Both the position numbers and the translations under genes were made by a program. From Klebsiella spallanzanii (GTDB lineage Bacteria > Pseudomonadota > Gammaproteobacteria > Enterobacterales > Enterobacteriaceae): a stretch of 64,000 nt of DNA. Where the stretch lies: the NCBI RefSeq assembly GCF_902158555.1, contig NZ_CABGGS010000047.1, positions 248,001 to 312,000 of the forward strand, written 5' to 3'. Positions 26,828 through 36,002 of this stretch are shown piece after piece. Under the pieces are notes generated by a model. The model had not been told where the DNA came from. It saw nothing but the letters and a program-made list of their open reading frames with translations, and did not search any database. Within the stretch, counting starts at the first letter, position 1. Each line of letters opens with the position of its first letter.

Positions 26828-27205
26828 TCAGTTAAAGCGAGGGGGCTCCAGCCGCCAGGAGGCTCTAGCTCCCAGTTTCAGGTGTTCCAGGATCTCCGGT
26901 GTAACCTCTACGGTTACCGCTTGCGGCTGAACAAACGTCATAGCCCTCTTCAGTTGCTCAGCGCCAAGAGATAGCAGGTCATATGGTTTAGGGATCTCAC
27001 CATCGGTGACGGAAATAATGATGTTGCGGAGTTCTTCAAGGGTGCATTCATCATTCTCGCCTTGAAGCATTGCGAAATGATAAAGGTGGGATACGCCATG
27101 ACGTAAAAGCTGGAGAGAGTAATCATGATTCCATTCCAGAAACTCTTTATTGAAATGGAAGCATTGTAAAAGCGAGTTAATTTTGTCTGCATATTCGAGT
27201 TTCAT
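26828..27205 (-). CDS. Phage early protein of unknown function
   Basis: 125 residues from the ATG at 27205 (MKLEYADK); a TTG start nine codons earlier is possible but has no ribosome site. Helical and amphipathic. No recognised domain. Transcribed with the early genes. Confidence 0.7.
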   Translation of the reverse strand: MKLEYADKINSLLQCFHFNKEFLEWNHDYSLQLLRHGVSHLYHFAMLQGENDECTLEELRNIIISVTDGEIPKPYDLLSLGAEQLKRAMTFVQPQAVTVEVTPEILEHLKLGARASWRLEPPRFN

Positions 27206-27221
27206 TTTTCGCCCCCAGAGA

Positions 27222-27440
27222 TTAAAAAGCAATAAACCGCTTTTTACTCATGATTCTGTCAATCGTTCGGCATGCTTCTGATAAAGCAAAGTCAATGCCG
27301 TAATAATGGCCTGTGTGCGTAATTTGATAGCGCTGGCGGTTGTACGGTTTTTTGCGTGGGAGTTTCAGAATAGTAAAACCACAGTAGAGGCTGGTTTTGC
27401 TATTGAGCTGTAATACTGATCCGCGGCTACCGTTCTTCAT
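27222..27440 (-). CDS. Small basic phage early protein
   Basis: 72 residues, strongly basic, with predicted beta strands (LYCGFTILKLP). No recognised family. It sits 20 bases after cox and is probably translated from the same message. Confidence 0.65.
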   Translation of the reverse strand: MKNGSRGSVLQLNSKTSLYCGFTILKLPRKKPYNRQRYQITHTGHYYGIDFALSEACRTIDRIMSKKRFIAF

Positions 27441-27460
27441 GTTTCCTCTCCTGAAACCGG

Positions 27461-27739
27461 CTATCGACCTGGCTCACCGAGACCAAGCCACATCAACCAC
27501 CCTTCCCTGATCTCCTTTGGACGACTTTCGTAGGCCAGTTTCATGCCGTTGTTCCAGGCTGGAAGGTAAACCCAGTACTCGCCCGCACGGCCAGAAGTAG
27601 ACTGGGGATCGGTCATCTCGATTACAGGTAGCTTACCTTTTTCGATCATGCCCTTCACCGCAGCAGGGGTTTTCCCGATGAGTCTGGCGAACTCCTGATA
27701 AGGCACAGCATCCGTGCTACTTACAAGCTGTTTGCTCAT
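27461..27739 (-). CDS. cox: Cox, excisionase and repressor of the lysogenic promoter
   Basis: 92 residues, nearly the P2 Cox sequence in its core: VPYQEFARLIGK, a winged-helix-turn-helix, then DPQSTSGRAGEYWVYLPAW and KEIREGWLMWLGLGEP. In P2, Cox blocks the C promoter and helps the integrase excise the prophage. It is first in the early operon and divergent from C. Confidence 0.95.
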   Translation of the reverse strand: MSKQLVSSTDAVPYQEFARLIGKTPAAVKGMIEKGKLPVIEMTDPQSTSGRAGEYWVYLPAWNNGMKLAYESRPKEIREGWLMWLGLGEPGR

Positions 27740-27859
27740 CTGTTACATTCTCCTTTAAGGTAATTAATTGCTCTTAATGGGTTTTAATTGCCCGTTAAGA
27801 CACTTACTCAAATGAAAACTTATTATCCATACGCGTAATATTTTCCCAAAGAGGTTTTT
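27740..27859. promoter_or_regulatory. Cox/C divergent switch with C operators
   Basis: 120 bases between divergent cox and C. TTAATTG occurs twice in direct orientation, at 27764-27770 and 27784-27790, centre spacing 20 bp (two helical turns). P2 C binds two direct repeats about two turns apart over the early promoter, so these are likely its operators. Confidence 0.6.
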
Positions 27860-28159
27860 ATGTCAATCCCTATTTCAGAGAAGTTGAAGCTTATCAGGGA
27901 GTCAGAACGGCTTAATCGTAGGCAATTCAGCGAGTTAACAGGAGTAATTTACAGCACACTTTCTGGCTATGAGGCTGGTACAAAAAGTGCGAGCCTTGAA
28001 CCAATCATGAAAATCTTCCAACACCCTAGATTTGTGAAATACACACTGTGGTTTATGACCGATCAGGTTTCGCCTGAAGCCGGTCAAATCGCACCGGCAC
28101 TCGCACACTTTGGGCAAGACTTAACAACCTCGCAGCACTCAGACCAAAAGACTGGTTAA
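27860..28159 (+). CDS. C: Lysogeny repressor C
   Basis: 99 residues, exactly P2 C length. An XRE-type helix-turn-helix occupies about 7-60 (LNRRQFSELTGVIYSTLSGYE); the end VSPEAGQIAPALAHFGQ is shared with P2 C. It lacks a LexA-type protease domain, so it is not directly cleaved in SOS; P2 itself is not UV-inducible. It shuts off the early operon through the repeats upstream. Confidence 0.95.
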   Translation: MSIPISEKLKLIRESERLNRRQFSELTGVIYSTLSGYEAGTKSASLEPIMKIFQHPRFVKYTLWFMTDQVSPEAGQIAPALAHFGQDLTTSQHSDQKTG

Positions 28160-28274
28160 CAATTAACCAGGCTTACATACATTTCAAATGTCTATTATTG
28201 GTCGAAAAGTATTCATCACATAATTGCAACTCGTTAAGGCCTAAAGGCAAACGCACCCATCGGAGGGTTTTCTT

Positions 28275-29258
28275 ATGACTATTAAGAAACTCGATGATGG
28301 TCGATATGAAGTGGACATCAGGCCTGCTGGTCGCAATGGAAAGCGTATCCGCAGGAAGTTTGATAAGAAAAGTGAAGCGGTAGCTTTCGAGAAGCACACG
28401 CAGTTCAACCACCACACCAAAGAATGGTTATCAAAGCCGACGGATAAGCGGCATCTGTCTGAACTGATACAGCTTTGGTGGAATTTGAAAGGCAAGCATG
28501 AGGAGCACGGTCGGATAAACCGCAACAAGTTAGATATTTTTTGCAGGATTACCGACGATCCTTGTGCTTTTCAGATTACAAAAGCACTGATTAGTCAGTA
28601 TTACGCGGCAAGAAGAAGCCTGGGCATTAAAGCTTCCACCATTAACCGCGATCTCAACAGCATCAGTGGTATGTTCACAGCGCTTATCGAGGCCGAGTTG
28701 TTTTCGGGTGAACATCCGATCAGAGGGCGGAAGAAGTTGAAAGAAGAAGTCCCCGAAACTGGCTATCTGACAGAGGACGAAATCAAGCACTTGCTCTTTA
28801 AACTGGATGGTGACAACAAGAAGATAGCTGTTCTCTGTTTAAGCACTGGTGCTCGCTGGGGAGAAGCGGCTCGACTCAAGGCGGAACATATCATACAGAA
28901 CCGTGTGACGTTCGTTAAAACCAAGAGTAACAAGCAGCGGACTGTTCCAGTTTCAGCGGAAGTGGCAAAACTCATAGCGGATGGTAAGCGAGGGTTGTTA
29001 TTTGGTAAGGCGTCATATTCTGACTTCAGGCAGATACTCAGGGAGGTAAAACCTGATCTTCCGACCGGCCAGGCGACGCATGCACTACGCCACAGTTTCG
29101 CGACGCATTTTATGATTAATGGGGGGAGCATAATTACATTACAGAGGATCTTAGGACATGCGCGAATTGAGCAAACTATGGCCTACGCTCACTTTGCACC
29201 GGAATATCTTCAGGACGCGATCTCGCTTAACCCGCTGAGAGGTAGCGCTGATGTGTGA
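28275..29258 (+). CDS. int: P2-type tyrosine integrase
   Basis: 327 residues. N-terminal arm-binding domain with P2-like DGRYEVDIRP; SAM-like core-binding domain about 60-150; catalytic domain with Arg194 (GARWGEAAR), His269 and Arg272 (HALRHSFATH), His295 and nucleophile Tyr304 (MAYAHFAPEY). All catalytic residues are present. It integrates and, with Cox, excises the prophage. It lies at the right end, so an attachment site is expected just downstream. Confidence 0.97.
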   Translation: MTIKKLDDGRYEVDIRPAGRNGKRIRRKFDKKSEAVAFEKHTQFNHHTKEWLSKPTDKRHLSELIQLWWNLKGKHEEHGRINRNKLDIFCRITDDPCAFQITKALISQYYAARRSLGIKASTINRDLNSISGMFTALIEAELFSGEHPIRGRKKLKEEVPETGYLTEDEIKHLLFKLDGDNKKIAVLCLSTGARWGEAARLKAEHIIQNRVTFVKTKSNKQRTVPVSAEVAKLIADGKRGLLFGKASYSDFRQILREVKPDLPTGQATHALRHSFATHFMINGGSIITLQRILGHARIEQTMAYAHFAPEYLQDAISLNPLRGSADV

Positions 29259-29343
29259 AACGTCCACATAATGTCCACAGATGGGTAATTAGTTATGGCT
29301 TTCAATGGTCTTGCGTGCCGCGCAACCCCGCATTGTACCGTTG

Positions 29344-29392
29344 AAAGCCCCTTGTTCCGGGTGTTTCCAACGCACCCGACGGGGCTTTTTTT
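29344..29392. terminator. Terminator at the prophage/host boundary
   Basis: AAAGCCCC at 29344-29351 pairs with GGGGCTTT at 29381-29388, with an inner CGGGTG/CACCCG stem and a run of Ts to 29392. It lies between int and dgcP; an att core may be close by. Confidence 0.75.
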
Positions 29393-29523
29393 CCCGCCGC
29401 GAATGCAGGTATTCTCCCGACAGATGTGTTAAATTTTGTGTATCTCTGTTTATTCTGCGCTGATTGTCGTTTTTCGCATAGTTTGCTGGTAGTCACGATT
29501 AGCGTTCGGGAGCCGTATTATTC

Positions 29524-30537
29524 ATGTCCGATTTTATTCTCGCCCGCGTTTCTCAAACGCTCGCCAATGAGCACTCTCTGGAAACATTGGTGCGGCAGCT
29601 GCTTGAGATGCTGGAGCTGGTCACCAGAATGGAATCCACCTACCTGACGCGTATCGACTTCGAAGCGCAGCGACAGCTGATTATGTATGCGCACAACAGC
29701 AGCGAAATGCAGATCCCGGAAGGTTTCTCCGTCCCGTGGAACGATTCCCTGTGCAAGCGTGCGCTGGACGATCATTGCCTTTTCAGCAACGATGTCGCCG
29801 AGCGCTGGCGTTCCTGTATCGCCGCTCAAGATTTGGGTATTGCCACCTTTTTCAGCATTCCTGTGCATCTGACCGACGGCTCATTATTCGGTACGCTATG
29901 CGCGACCAGCCGGGAAAGACAGCCCTATAACCTTGAGGGCGAGCAGGTCATGAATCTGTTTGCCAAACTCATCTCCCACTACGTTGAGAAAGAGACGCTG
30001 GTGCAGCAGCTTCGCGCCGCCAACGTCGCGCTTGAGATGCACTCTTACACCGATGAGCTGACCGGCTTGCCAAATCGCCGCTCGTTGTTTAAGCATCTTG
30101 CCGCGCAGTTTCCGCTGGCCCGTAAACGACAGCGCAGCGTGTTGCTCATTTTTATCGATCTCGATGATTTCAAAGCGATAAACGATCGGTTCGGCCATCC
30201 GTGCGGCGACAGTTTTCTGATTCAGGTTGGCGAAAGACTGAATGCCAGCGTACGCAGCGGCGATGTCATTGGTCGTCTCGGCGGCGATGAGTTTTTAATT
30301 GTCGGTCCAGGCCTTGAACTGGCAGAGCAGCAGGAATATATCGCAGCTTTACGCCAAGAGCTAATGGGGACCTATTTCCTCGCCGGACACCGAATTAACT
30401 ATCCCGGCGCCAGCTTTGGCGTGATTGAGGCTGACCCGCAGCAGATGGGCGTCGAACAGGCGCTACGGGCTGCCGACGATGCGATGTATCAGGACAAGAA
30501 GTCCCGCCGTCAGGAGACATTCTTTCATATTGACTAA
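29524..30537 (+). CDS. dgcP: Diguanylate cyclase DgcP (GAF-GGDEF)
   Basis: 337 residues, matching E. coli DgcP/YeaP (341). A GAF sensor domain covers about 20-160, then a coiled linker and a GGDEF domain starting at SYTDELTGLPNRRSL with an intact GRLGGDEFLIV active site. It makes cyclic-di-GMP. I do not see the RxxD inhibitory motif clearly. Followed by yoaK and yoaJ, the same neighbourhood as in E. coli. It is the first host gene beyond the prophage. Confidence 0.95.
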   Translation: MSDFILARVSQTLANEHSLETLVRQLLEMLELVTRMESTYLTRIDFEAQRQLIMYAHNSSEMQIPEGFSVPWNDSLCKRALDDHCLFSNDVAERWRSCIAAQDLGIATFFSIPVHLTDGSLFGTLCATSRERQPYNLEGEQVMNLFAKLISHYVEKETLVQQLRAANVALEMHSYTDELTGLPNRRSLFKHLAAQFPLARKRQRSVLLIFIDLDDFKAINDRFGHPCGDSFLIQVGERLNASVRSGDVIGRLGGDEFLIVGPGLELAEQQEYIAALRQELMGTYFLAGHRINYPGASFGVIEADPQQMGVEQALRAADDAMYQDKKSRRQETFFHID

Positions 30538-30594
30538 TGTACGGTGAAATACCGTATGATATTAAGCACGACTCGCACCTACAGGGGCTCAATA

Positions 30595-30696
30595 ATGAGA
30601 CTGGGTATTTTATTTCCGGTGGCTATTTTTATCGTCGCCGTTGTTTTTCTGGGTTGGTTTTTTGTCGGCGGCTATGCGTCACCGGGCGGGGCATAA
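30595..30696 (+). CDS. yoaK: Small membrane protein YoaK
   Basis: 33 residues, MRLGILFPVAIFIVAVVF onward, against 32 in E. coli YoaK with near-identical sequence. A single membrane helix with a C-terminal GGYASPGGA. Its stop overlaps the yoaJ start (TAATG). Function unknown. Confidence 0.92.
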   Translation: MRLGILFPVAIFIVAVVFLGWFFVGGYASPGGA

Positions 30697-30770
30697 TGAA
30701 AAAAAGTACCATTATTATGCTTATCGTCGCCGTTGTGGTGGTGGCTGGTACGCAATTCGGCTGGTGGTAA
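30696..30770 (+). CDS. yoaJ: Small membrane protein YoaJ
   Basis: 24 residues, starting MKKSTIIML and ending TQFGWW, the same length and ends as E. coli YoaJ. One membrane helix. Translationally coupled to yoaK. Function unknown. Confidence 0.92.
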   Translation: MKKSTIIMLIVAVVVVAGTQFGWW

Positions 30771-30825
30771 GGCGGGTGGCAGAACGCGGAATAAGGCGAA
30801 CTTCGGTTCGCCTTATTGCATTAGG

Positions 30826-31089
30826 CTAATCCCGACGATCGGAACCTAAAAAGAGAAAACCCAGCGGGATAGAAAACAACAGCGTAAACACAATGCTATA
30901 AACCGTGACCATCGCCCCTTGCAGGAAGAACATTGAGGTCGTCCATTCAGAGTACGGCATATTGTATTCGCTTACCACGCCGCCAAAGGTCGCCCGTCCA
31001 ACCACGAAAAGCGCGATGGCAAATATGGTTGCTATCGACAAGAAGAACTTCTTGCTGTTTTTATTGCTGGTGAGTTTCTGCAGAATCAT
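30826..31089 (-). CDS. Small inner-membrane protein, unknown
   Basis: 87 residues from the ATG at 31089, chosen because AAGGGA lies upstream; a longer reading to 31143 has no ribosome site. Two membrane helices (FFLSIATIFAIALFVVG and VTVYSIVFTLLFSIPLGFLFL) with a polar loop between. I do not recognise the family. Confidence 0.7.
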   Translation of the reverse strand: MILQKLTSNKNSKKFFLSIATIFAIALFVVGRATFGGVVSEYNMPYSEWTTSMFFLQGAMVTVYSIVFTLLFSIPLGFLFLGSDRRD

Positions 31090-31216
31090 CCGGGTTCCCT
31101 TTTTTCTGAGCGATAATCGGCTGTATATGTAACACCAATGCAATCAAAATTGAAGGGATTTTGTTACGAAACAGTGACGGTCACTATCGGGCCGGTCGCG
31201 CGTACCGGCCCAACGA

Positions 31217-31855
31217 TTACGACTGAAGCGTCGCCAGACGAGCAGCAAAACCGACAAAAACCAGACCAATCAGGCTGTTGCCAATTTTCGCCAGTTTCTT
31301 TTTCGTTTTCACGTAGCGCGTCACGAAAGAGCCTGAGAGGATCAGGAAGCTCATATAGATAAAGCTAATCGCTTCCAGGGTCAGCGCCAGAATAAAGAAC
31401 GCCAGTCCGGGCGTTTTCGCATTGACGTCGATAAACTGCACAAAGAATGAGACATAAAAAAGAATCGCTTTGGGATTGGTCAGGCTGAGCGTCAGCGAAC
31501 GTTTCAGAATCGCGCTTCCCGGTTCTGAATCAGAAGACGAATGACCATCGCGCTGGGTTAACACCGCATAGAGCATCTTACCGCCCATCCACAGCAGGTA
31601 AATTGCCCCCAGATAGCGAACGATATTGAACAACACCGGCGTGGTCTTGATGAGCGTCGCGACACCAGCAAAAGCCAGAAACATCAGCACCGCATCACCG
31701 ATAAACACGCCAGCCGCCGCCAGATACCCTTTCTTAACGCCGTGAGCGACGCCAGTTTTGAGGACAAAAAAGGTATTTGGACCAGGCACCAGGATGATAA
31801 AGATAGCCCCAACCAGATAGGTCAGGTAATTCAAAACACCGAACTCAGCGAACAC
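31217..31855 (-). CDS. leuE: Leucine exporter LeuE (LysE/RhtB family)
   Basis: 212 residues, same length and close in sequence to E. coli LeuE. Six hydrophobic segments; the [11 protein letters not shown] motif in the first helix is typical of amino acid exporters. It starts with GTG behind AAGGAG. It exports leucine and analogues across the inner membrane. Its position beside dgcP/yoaJ is as in E. coli, with yeaR-region genes absent. Confidence 0.93.
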   Translation of the reverse strand: MFAEFGVLNYLTYLVGAIFIILVPGPNTFFVLKTGVAHGVKKGYLAAAGVFIGDAVLMFLAFAGVATLIKTTPVLFNIVRYLGAIYLLWMGGKMLYAVLTQRDGHSSSDSEPGSAILKRSLTLSLTNPKAILFYVSFFVQFIDVNAKTPGLAFFILALTLEAISFIYMSFLILSGSFVTRYVKTKKKLAKIGNSLIGLVFVGFAARLATLQS

Positions 31856-31945
31856 AACGCACTCCTTCGCTTACAACAAAAAATATGATCCCGCGCACGT
31901 TAACGCAACCGGGACCATTTTGAAAGTACTGAGAGTGCGGATGTC

Positions 31946-32860
31946 TTAATACAGCGAGGTTTCACCCAGCGGGCGAGTCTTGAAGCGGCGATGAACCCAT
32001 AGATATTGTTCCGGAGCACGCAGGATCTCTTTCTCAATAACCTTATTGATATAGCTGGCCGCATCCTGTTTATCTTCGCCCGGATAATCGCTCATCACGT
32101 CACTGATGTGCAGGCTGTAGCCCTTGCGGTCTGCTTTACGCACCATGCTGATAGTGAGCATCTTCGCACCAGACAAACGAGAAAGCACATAGGTACCGTT
32201 GGTCGTTGCCGCTTGCTGTACTGAGAAAAACGGGGCAAATACGCTGCCTTTCGGGCCGTAGTCCTGATCAGGAGCAAACCATACCGCTTCTCCGGATTTC
32301 AGCGCATGGACCAGACCGGATAAATTACGGCGATCAATCATCGCCTTGTTCGAACGCAAACGTCCTCGGGTCTGCACCCATTCCATTAACGGGCTATTGT
32401 GCGGACGGTAGGTTGCCATCATCGGGCGACACAGGCCCATAGTGCGACCACCCAGTTCAAGGGACATAAAGTGGACGCCAACTACCATCACGCCTTTTCC
32501 TGCGCTCAGGGCATTGTTGAGATTGACCATGCCTTCGACATCAAACCATTTTTTAACCCGCTCATCGCTCCAGAACCATGCCATACCCGTTTCAATCAGG
32601 CCCATCCCTAGTGACATAAAGTTCTGCTCGATAAGCTTTTCACGCGCCGCTGGCGACATATCCGGGAAGCAAAGTTCGAGGTTGCGTCTGGCGATATGCT
32701 CCCGGCGCTTCAGAAAGCGTCGTGAGGCGCGACCGGCGCTGGTGCCGATAAGGTGCAAAACAGGATAAGGGAGCTGAACGATGAGCCAGAGTATGCCCAG
32801 GCCAAACCAGGTCCCCCAATTGCGGGGATGGAGAAGACGTTTATTAAAAGCGCAAGACAT
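31946..32860 (-). CDS. lpxP: Palmitoleoyl lipid A acyltransferase LpxP
   Basis: 304 residues from the ATG at 32860 (AGGA upstream), aligning with E. coli LpxP (306). One N-terminal membrane segment, then the acyltransferase core with GVHFMSLELGG (catalytic His and Glu, HX4-5E pattern), MATYRPHN, and FAPDQDYGPKGS. It transfers palmitoleate to the lipid A precursor, in E. coli during cold growth. LpxL and LpxM are related, but the QTRGRLRSNKAMI and VMVVGVHFMSLE stretches favour LpxP. Confidence 0.9.
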   Translation of the reverse strand: MSCAFNKRLLHPRNWGTWFGLGILWLIVQLPYPVLHLIGTSAGRASRRFLKRREHIARRNLELCFPDMSPAAREKLIEQNFMSLGMGLIETGMAWFWSDERVKKWFDVEGMVNLNNALSAGKGVMVVGVHFMSLELGGRTMGLCRPMMATYRPHNSPLMEWVQTRGRLRSNKAMIDRRNLSGLVHALKSGEAVWFAPDQDYGPKGSVFAPFFSVQQAATTNGTYVLSRLSGAKMLTISMVRKADRKGYSLHISDVMSDYPGEDKQDAASYINKVIEKEILRAPEQYLWVHRRFKTRPLGETSLY

Positions 32861-33385
32861 GTTTTTTCCTGTAAACATTAGAACATGAGGTAACGCTTAA
32901 GGAAAAAACGAGTCCCTTCATCTGTCATTAGGCGGTACGTGTAGCAATTCGGACAATAATAATCCTGGTAAATTCCCTCCGGCAAGTAAAAAACTACGCC
33001 AGAAGGAAAAAACACATTATCAGCACACCTGTAACAAAATGTAAAATAAAAATGAATAAATAATTACAGACATCCACAACAAGAATGATTAACACGCTAA
33101 TCATTCATGATGCAGCAGTGTGTTTTCAAGCCAATCTGCCGCTGCGGTACCCTGCACACCGCGGCCAGCAACGTGTCGGGATGGGTATGCGACCACCGGA
33201 AACCGGGGAAGCCTCTCCTTACGGGTATCTTATAAGCAACGCTCAGGACACGATATTCTTCTATTGGTTACAGGCTGCGCTGATATGAAAGGACAGACTA
33301 TAAATTATTGCCAAAATAAGAATCACCTTATTTTAATTCCCTGACAATAATTAATATTTATCGACAGTTATTCATATCGCTATCG
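32861..33385. other. 525-base gene-free region with palindrome and GC-rich block
   Basis: Between two minus-strand genes, so it holds the lpxP promoter and the 3' side of the methyltransferase. It contains a 9-bp-arm palindrome, GAATGATTA at 33083-33091 and TAATCATTC at 33098-33106, and then a GC-rich block at about 33125-33240 in AT-rich surroundings. The block has several short inverted repeats (for example CCGGAAACCGG near 33196). It could be a structured RNA leader or an operator region; no open reading frame here looks real. Confidence 0.4.
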
Positions 33386-34174
33386 TTATTTCGGACTTTT
33401 TACCTCCATTCCCTTAATAGAGCAGCAGGCAATAAAGTTCAGGCGTTTTTTCTGGCTTTGAAAGAAACGCATCATAGATAAAAATCTCGGACGATTCTCG
33501 CTCTTCAGTAAACCATTGCAGGCAATTTTTACCGCCTGTTTAAATCCTTCATCTTTAATCAATCCACGCGGCGACATCAACGACATCGGTCCATGATGAA
33601 AACGAACGGAATCAAAACCTGTCCGTTGAAAAAGCGCCTGCCAGGCGGCACCGCTCAGCGGGCTTACGTTGGATTTCACCACCCCCTGCAGTTGAAGTCG
33701 CGCCCCCTCTTCCAACGCATCCTGTGTATACATAATATCGTGCGTCAGCAAACAACCGCCGGGCTTAAGAACGCGGAAATATTCTGCCACCAGCTTCTCT
33801 TTCGCTTTATCGGCGTACATGGTGAGCATCGCTTCATTTATCACCACATCAAATGTTCCATCGGGAAATGGCAACCGATTGGCATTAGCCTCCATCACTA
33901 TCACCCGATTATCCACCCCTTCGCGGACAATATTTTGCCGCGCTTTCGCCAGCGCGTCTTTATCCATATCGATGGCGTAGACGCTGCAGCGAAAACGTTG
34001 CGCCAGCTCGATTGAGGTCGTACCCATATTACAGGCCACTTCCAGAACTTTGCTCTGTGCAGTAAAACCTGCCTGCTGAAACAACCACTCCGTGGCCTCT
34101 ATGCCGCCTGGGCGTAAGCGCGTTTTCCCCAAGCTTGCCAAAAACGTATGTCCGGCTTTTTCGCTTGCGTTCAT
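33386..34174 (-). CDS. Class I SAM-dependent methyltransferase, substrate unknown
   Basis: 262 residues from the ATG at 34174. Rossmann methyltransferase: motif I VLEVACNMGTTSIELA, motif II AIDMDKDALAKA, then LPFPDGTFDVVINEAML and VLKPGGCLLTHD. Related in pattern to UbiE/COQ5-type and small-molecule methylases. The C-terminal third (FHHGPMSLMSPRGLIKDEG) is specific to a subfamily I cannot name. It is divergent from the fec genes but there is no evident link to iron. Confidence 0.8.
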   Translation of the reverse strand: MNASEKAGHTFLASLGKTRLRPGGIEATEWLFQQAGFTAQSKVLEVACNMGTTSIELAQRFRCSVYAIDMDKDALAKARQNIVREGVDNRVIVMEANANRLPFPDGTFDVVINEAMLTMYADKAKEKLVAEYFRVLKPGGCLLTHDIMYTQDALEEGARLQLQGVVKSNVSPLSGAAWQALFQRTGFDSVRFHHGPMSLMSPRGLIKDEGFKQAVKIACNGLLKSENRPRFLSMMRFFQSQKKRLNFIACCSIKGMEVKSPK

Positions 34175-34376
34175 CATAATCCCCTTACCATCACCTTAAG
34201 ATGCATTATAAATACAACATTAAAATCATAGAGGGAATAACGATAATGAATTTCATTTGCATTAAGCTCCAGGTGCAGAAAATGTAGTGCCCAGGTCAAA
34301 AAAATCTATTCAATATTTAACAATTACTTACTGTGACTATTGTTCTGTGCCGCGCTGTAACGATCGGCTTTTAATT

Positions 34377-34395
34377 GAAAATGAGAACCATTCTC
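34377..34395 (+). promoter_or_regulatory. Fur box upstream of fecI
   Basis: GAAAATGAGAACCATTCTC resembles the 19-bp Fur consensus with an inverted repeat around the centre. It lies about 44 bases before the fecI start and would repress fecIR when iron is plentiful, as in E. coli. Confidence 0.75.
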
Positions 34396-34438
34396 ATATT
34401 AATATGCAAAATATTGATGAATTGCTTTGAACCTGCCC

Positions 34439-34960
34439 ATGTCCCAACCTTCCGCCACCGCTTCTTCGCTGACGCTTGCCTCGCTCTATAGCGACCATCA
34501 CGGCTGGCTGAAAAACTGGCTTACCCATAAACTGCAATCTTCCTTTGACGCCGATGACGTCGCGCAGGATACCTTCGTGCGAATTATGGGCGGCGAGCCG
34601 CTGGCAACGATTCGCGATCCAAAGTCTTTCCTTTGCACTATTGCCAAACGAGTGATGATCGACCTGTTCCGCCGCAATGCGCTGGAGCGCGCATGGCTGG
34701 ACATGCTCTCGCAGCTACCGGAAGAGCTGGTCCCCTCGCCCGAGCTGCGGCAAAGCCAGCTTGAACTGTTACAGCAAATTGACGCCATGCTGGATGGGCT
34801 CAATGTAAAAACCCGGGAGGCATTTTTATTCTCGCAGCTCGAAGGCCTGACCTACGCCGAAATCGCCAGCCGTCTGTCGGTATCCGTCAGCTCTGTCAAA
34901 AAATATATGGCGAGAGCTACCGAGCACTGCCTGCTTTTTCGCCTGGAGAACGGCCTGTGA
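34439..34960 (+). CDS. fecI: Ferric citrate ECF sigma factor FecI
   Basis: 173 residues from the ATG at 34439, the same length as E. coli FecI. Region 2 has [15 protein letters not shown] and [17 protein letters not shown]; region 4 has [24 protein letters not shown], the helix-turn-helix for the -35. It is activated by FecR when FecA binds ferric citrate, and transcribes fecABCDE. An in-frame TTG lies four codons earlier but offers nothing better. Confidence 0.95.
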   Translation: MSQPSATASSLTLASLYSDHHGWLKNWLTHKLQSSFDADDVAQDTFVRIMGGEPLATIRDPKSFLCTIAKRVMIDLFRRNALERAWLDMLSQLPEELVPSPELRQSQLELLQQIDAMLDGLNVKTREAFLFSQLEGLTYAEIASRLSVSVSSVKKYMARATEHCLLFRLENGL

Positions 34961-35904
34961 ACCCGGCGTTGAGCGACTCCCGTCGTCAGGCGTTGCGTTC
35001 GGCTTCGCACTGGTACGCCGTTCTGAGCGAAGGTCACGTCAGCCCAACGCAGGAAGCCCGCTGGCAACAGTGGTATGAGCAGAACAATGATCACCAGTGG
35101 GCCTGGCAACAGGTGGAAAACCTGCGTCAGCAGATGGGGCAATTGCCCGGCGGACTGGCCAGCCGGGCGCTGCACGATAGCCGTCTGGCTCGCCGCCAGG
35201 TGCTGAAAGGGCTGCTGCTTTTGCTGGTTGCCGGTGGCGGCTGGCAGCTATGGGATTCCGAACTGGCTGATGGGCTACGCGCCGACTACCGCACGGCAAA
35301 GGGCCTGCCGCGCCAGCAGCGGCTTGCCGATGGCACGCTGCTCACACTTAACACCGAAAGCGCTGCTGATGTCCGTTTTGACGCTCATCAGCGCCTCGTC
35401 CATCTGCGCTATGGCGAAATCGCCATTCAGACCGCGCACGACAGCCAGCAGCGACCGTTCCGGGTACAAACGCGTGAAGGCATGATGACGGCACTGGGCA
35501 CCGAATTTACCGTACGCCAGTTTGCTGGCGGAACGCAGCTCGCGGTACAGCAACATGCCGTAGAGGCGGTTTTAGCATCAGGCAGCAAGCAAAGAGTCAA
35601 CGCCGGAGAAAGCCTGTGGTTCACCCGCGATAGCTTCGCCGCCCTGGTCGCACTTAACGGCGGTGAAGATAGCTGGACGCAAGGAATATTAACCTTCCGT
35701 AATACCCCACTGAGCGAGGTGGTCGCCAGCGTAGCCCGCTATCGCTCCGGCGTACTGCGCTGCGATCCCGCCGTGGCTGATTTACGCCTCAGCGGAACCT
35801 TCCCGTTAGGGGATCCTGACGCCATCCTTAAGGTCATCGCACAAACCCTGCCGATAAAATTGCAGTTTGTCACCCGCTATTGGATCACCGTGATTCCGGC
35901 TTGA
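34957..35904 (+). CDS. fecR: Transmembrane sigma regulator FecR
   Basis: 315 residues (E. coli 317), starting with GTG in a GTGA overlap with fecI. The cytoplasmic N-terminus (about 1-80) binds FecI and has conserved tryptophans; one membrane segment at about 86-100 ([14 protein letters not shown]); the periplasmic part reads the FecA signal. This overlap ties its dose to FecI. Confidence 0.95.
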   Translation: MNPALSDSRRQALRSASHWYAVLSEGHVSPTQEARWQQWYEQNNDHQWAWQQVENLRQQMGQLPGGLASRALHDSRLARRQVLKGLLLLLVAGGGWQLWDSELADGLRADYRTAKGLPRQQRLADGTLLTLNTESAADVRFDAHQRLVHLRYGEIAIQTAHDSQQRPFRVQTREGMMTALGTEFTVRQFAGGTQLAVQQHAVEAVLASGSKQRVNAGESLWFTRDSFAALVALNGGEDSWTQGILTFRNTPLSEVVASVARYRSGVLRCDPAVADLRLSGTFPLGDPDAILKVIAQTLPIKLQFVTRYWITVIPA

Positions 35905-35913
35905 GAAAAAAAA

Positions 35914-35952
35914 TCAAAAAAATTCTCATTCTCCATTGTCCCTTTTCCCCTG
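35914..35952 (+). promoter_or_regulatory. Probable FecI-dependent fecA promoter
   Basis: The fecR-fecA gap contains TGTCCC at 35937-35942, at the place of the E. coli fecA -10 (TGTCCT), followed by the conserved CTCGTTCGACT downstream block. The -35 side is A-rich. Assigned by resemblance to the E. coli fecA promoter. Confidence 0.5.
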
Positions 35953-36002
35953 CTCGTTCGACTTATTAGGTGAATACAACCAAAAACGATCATGGAGAAC
36001 TC

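Larger units (their letters stand above)
1..29300. mobile_element. P2-family prophage, left end outside window
   Basis: Gene order and products match phage P2 read from its integrase: int, C, cox, early genes, A, accessory locus, Q, P, O, N, M, L, X, lysis genes, R, S, V, W, J, I, fibre, accessory locus. The P2 genes FI to ogr and the second attachment site are not present, so the element continues beyond base 1. The right boundary lies between the int stop (29258) and dgcP (29524); I could not identify the att core because only one end is visible. The cargo at 187-2807 and 17.8-21.9 kb is visibly AT-richer than the structural genes. The portal gene is truncated, so the prophage is probably defective. 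Confidence 0.95.

Noticed and set aside
32861-32878. Upstream ATG for lpxP giving six more residues
   Set aside because: The ATG at 32860 has AGGA at good spacing and fits the family start better.
33125-33245. Possible cobalamin, TPP, Mn or c-di-GMP riboswitch
   Set aside because: None of the conserved core strings of these classes could be found, and the strand and downstream gene do not fit.
33085-33344. Two small plus-strand open frames between lpxP and the methyltransferase gene
   Set aside because: Overlap the palindrome and GC-rich block, lack convincing starts and match nothing; treated as non-coding.
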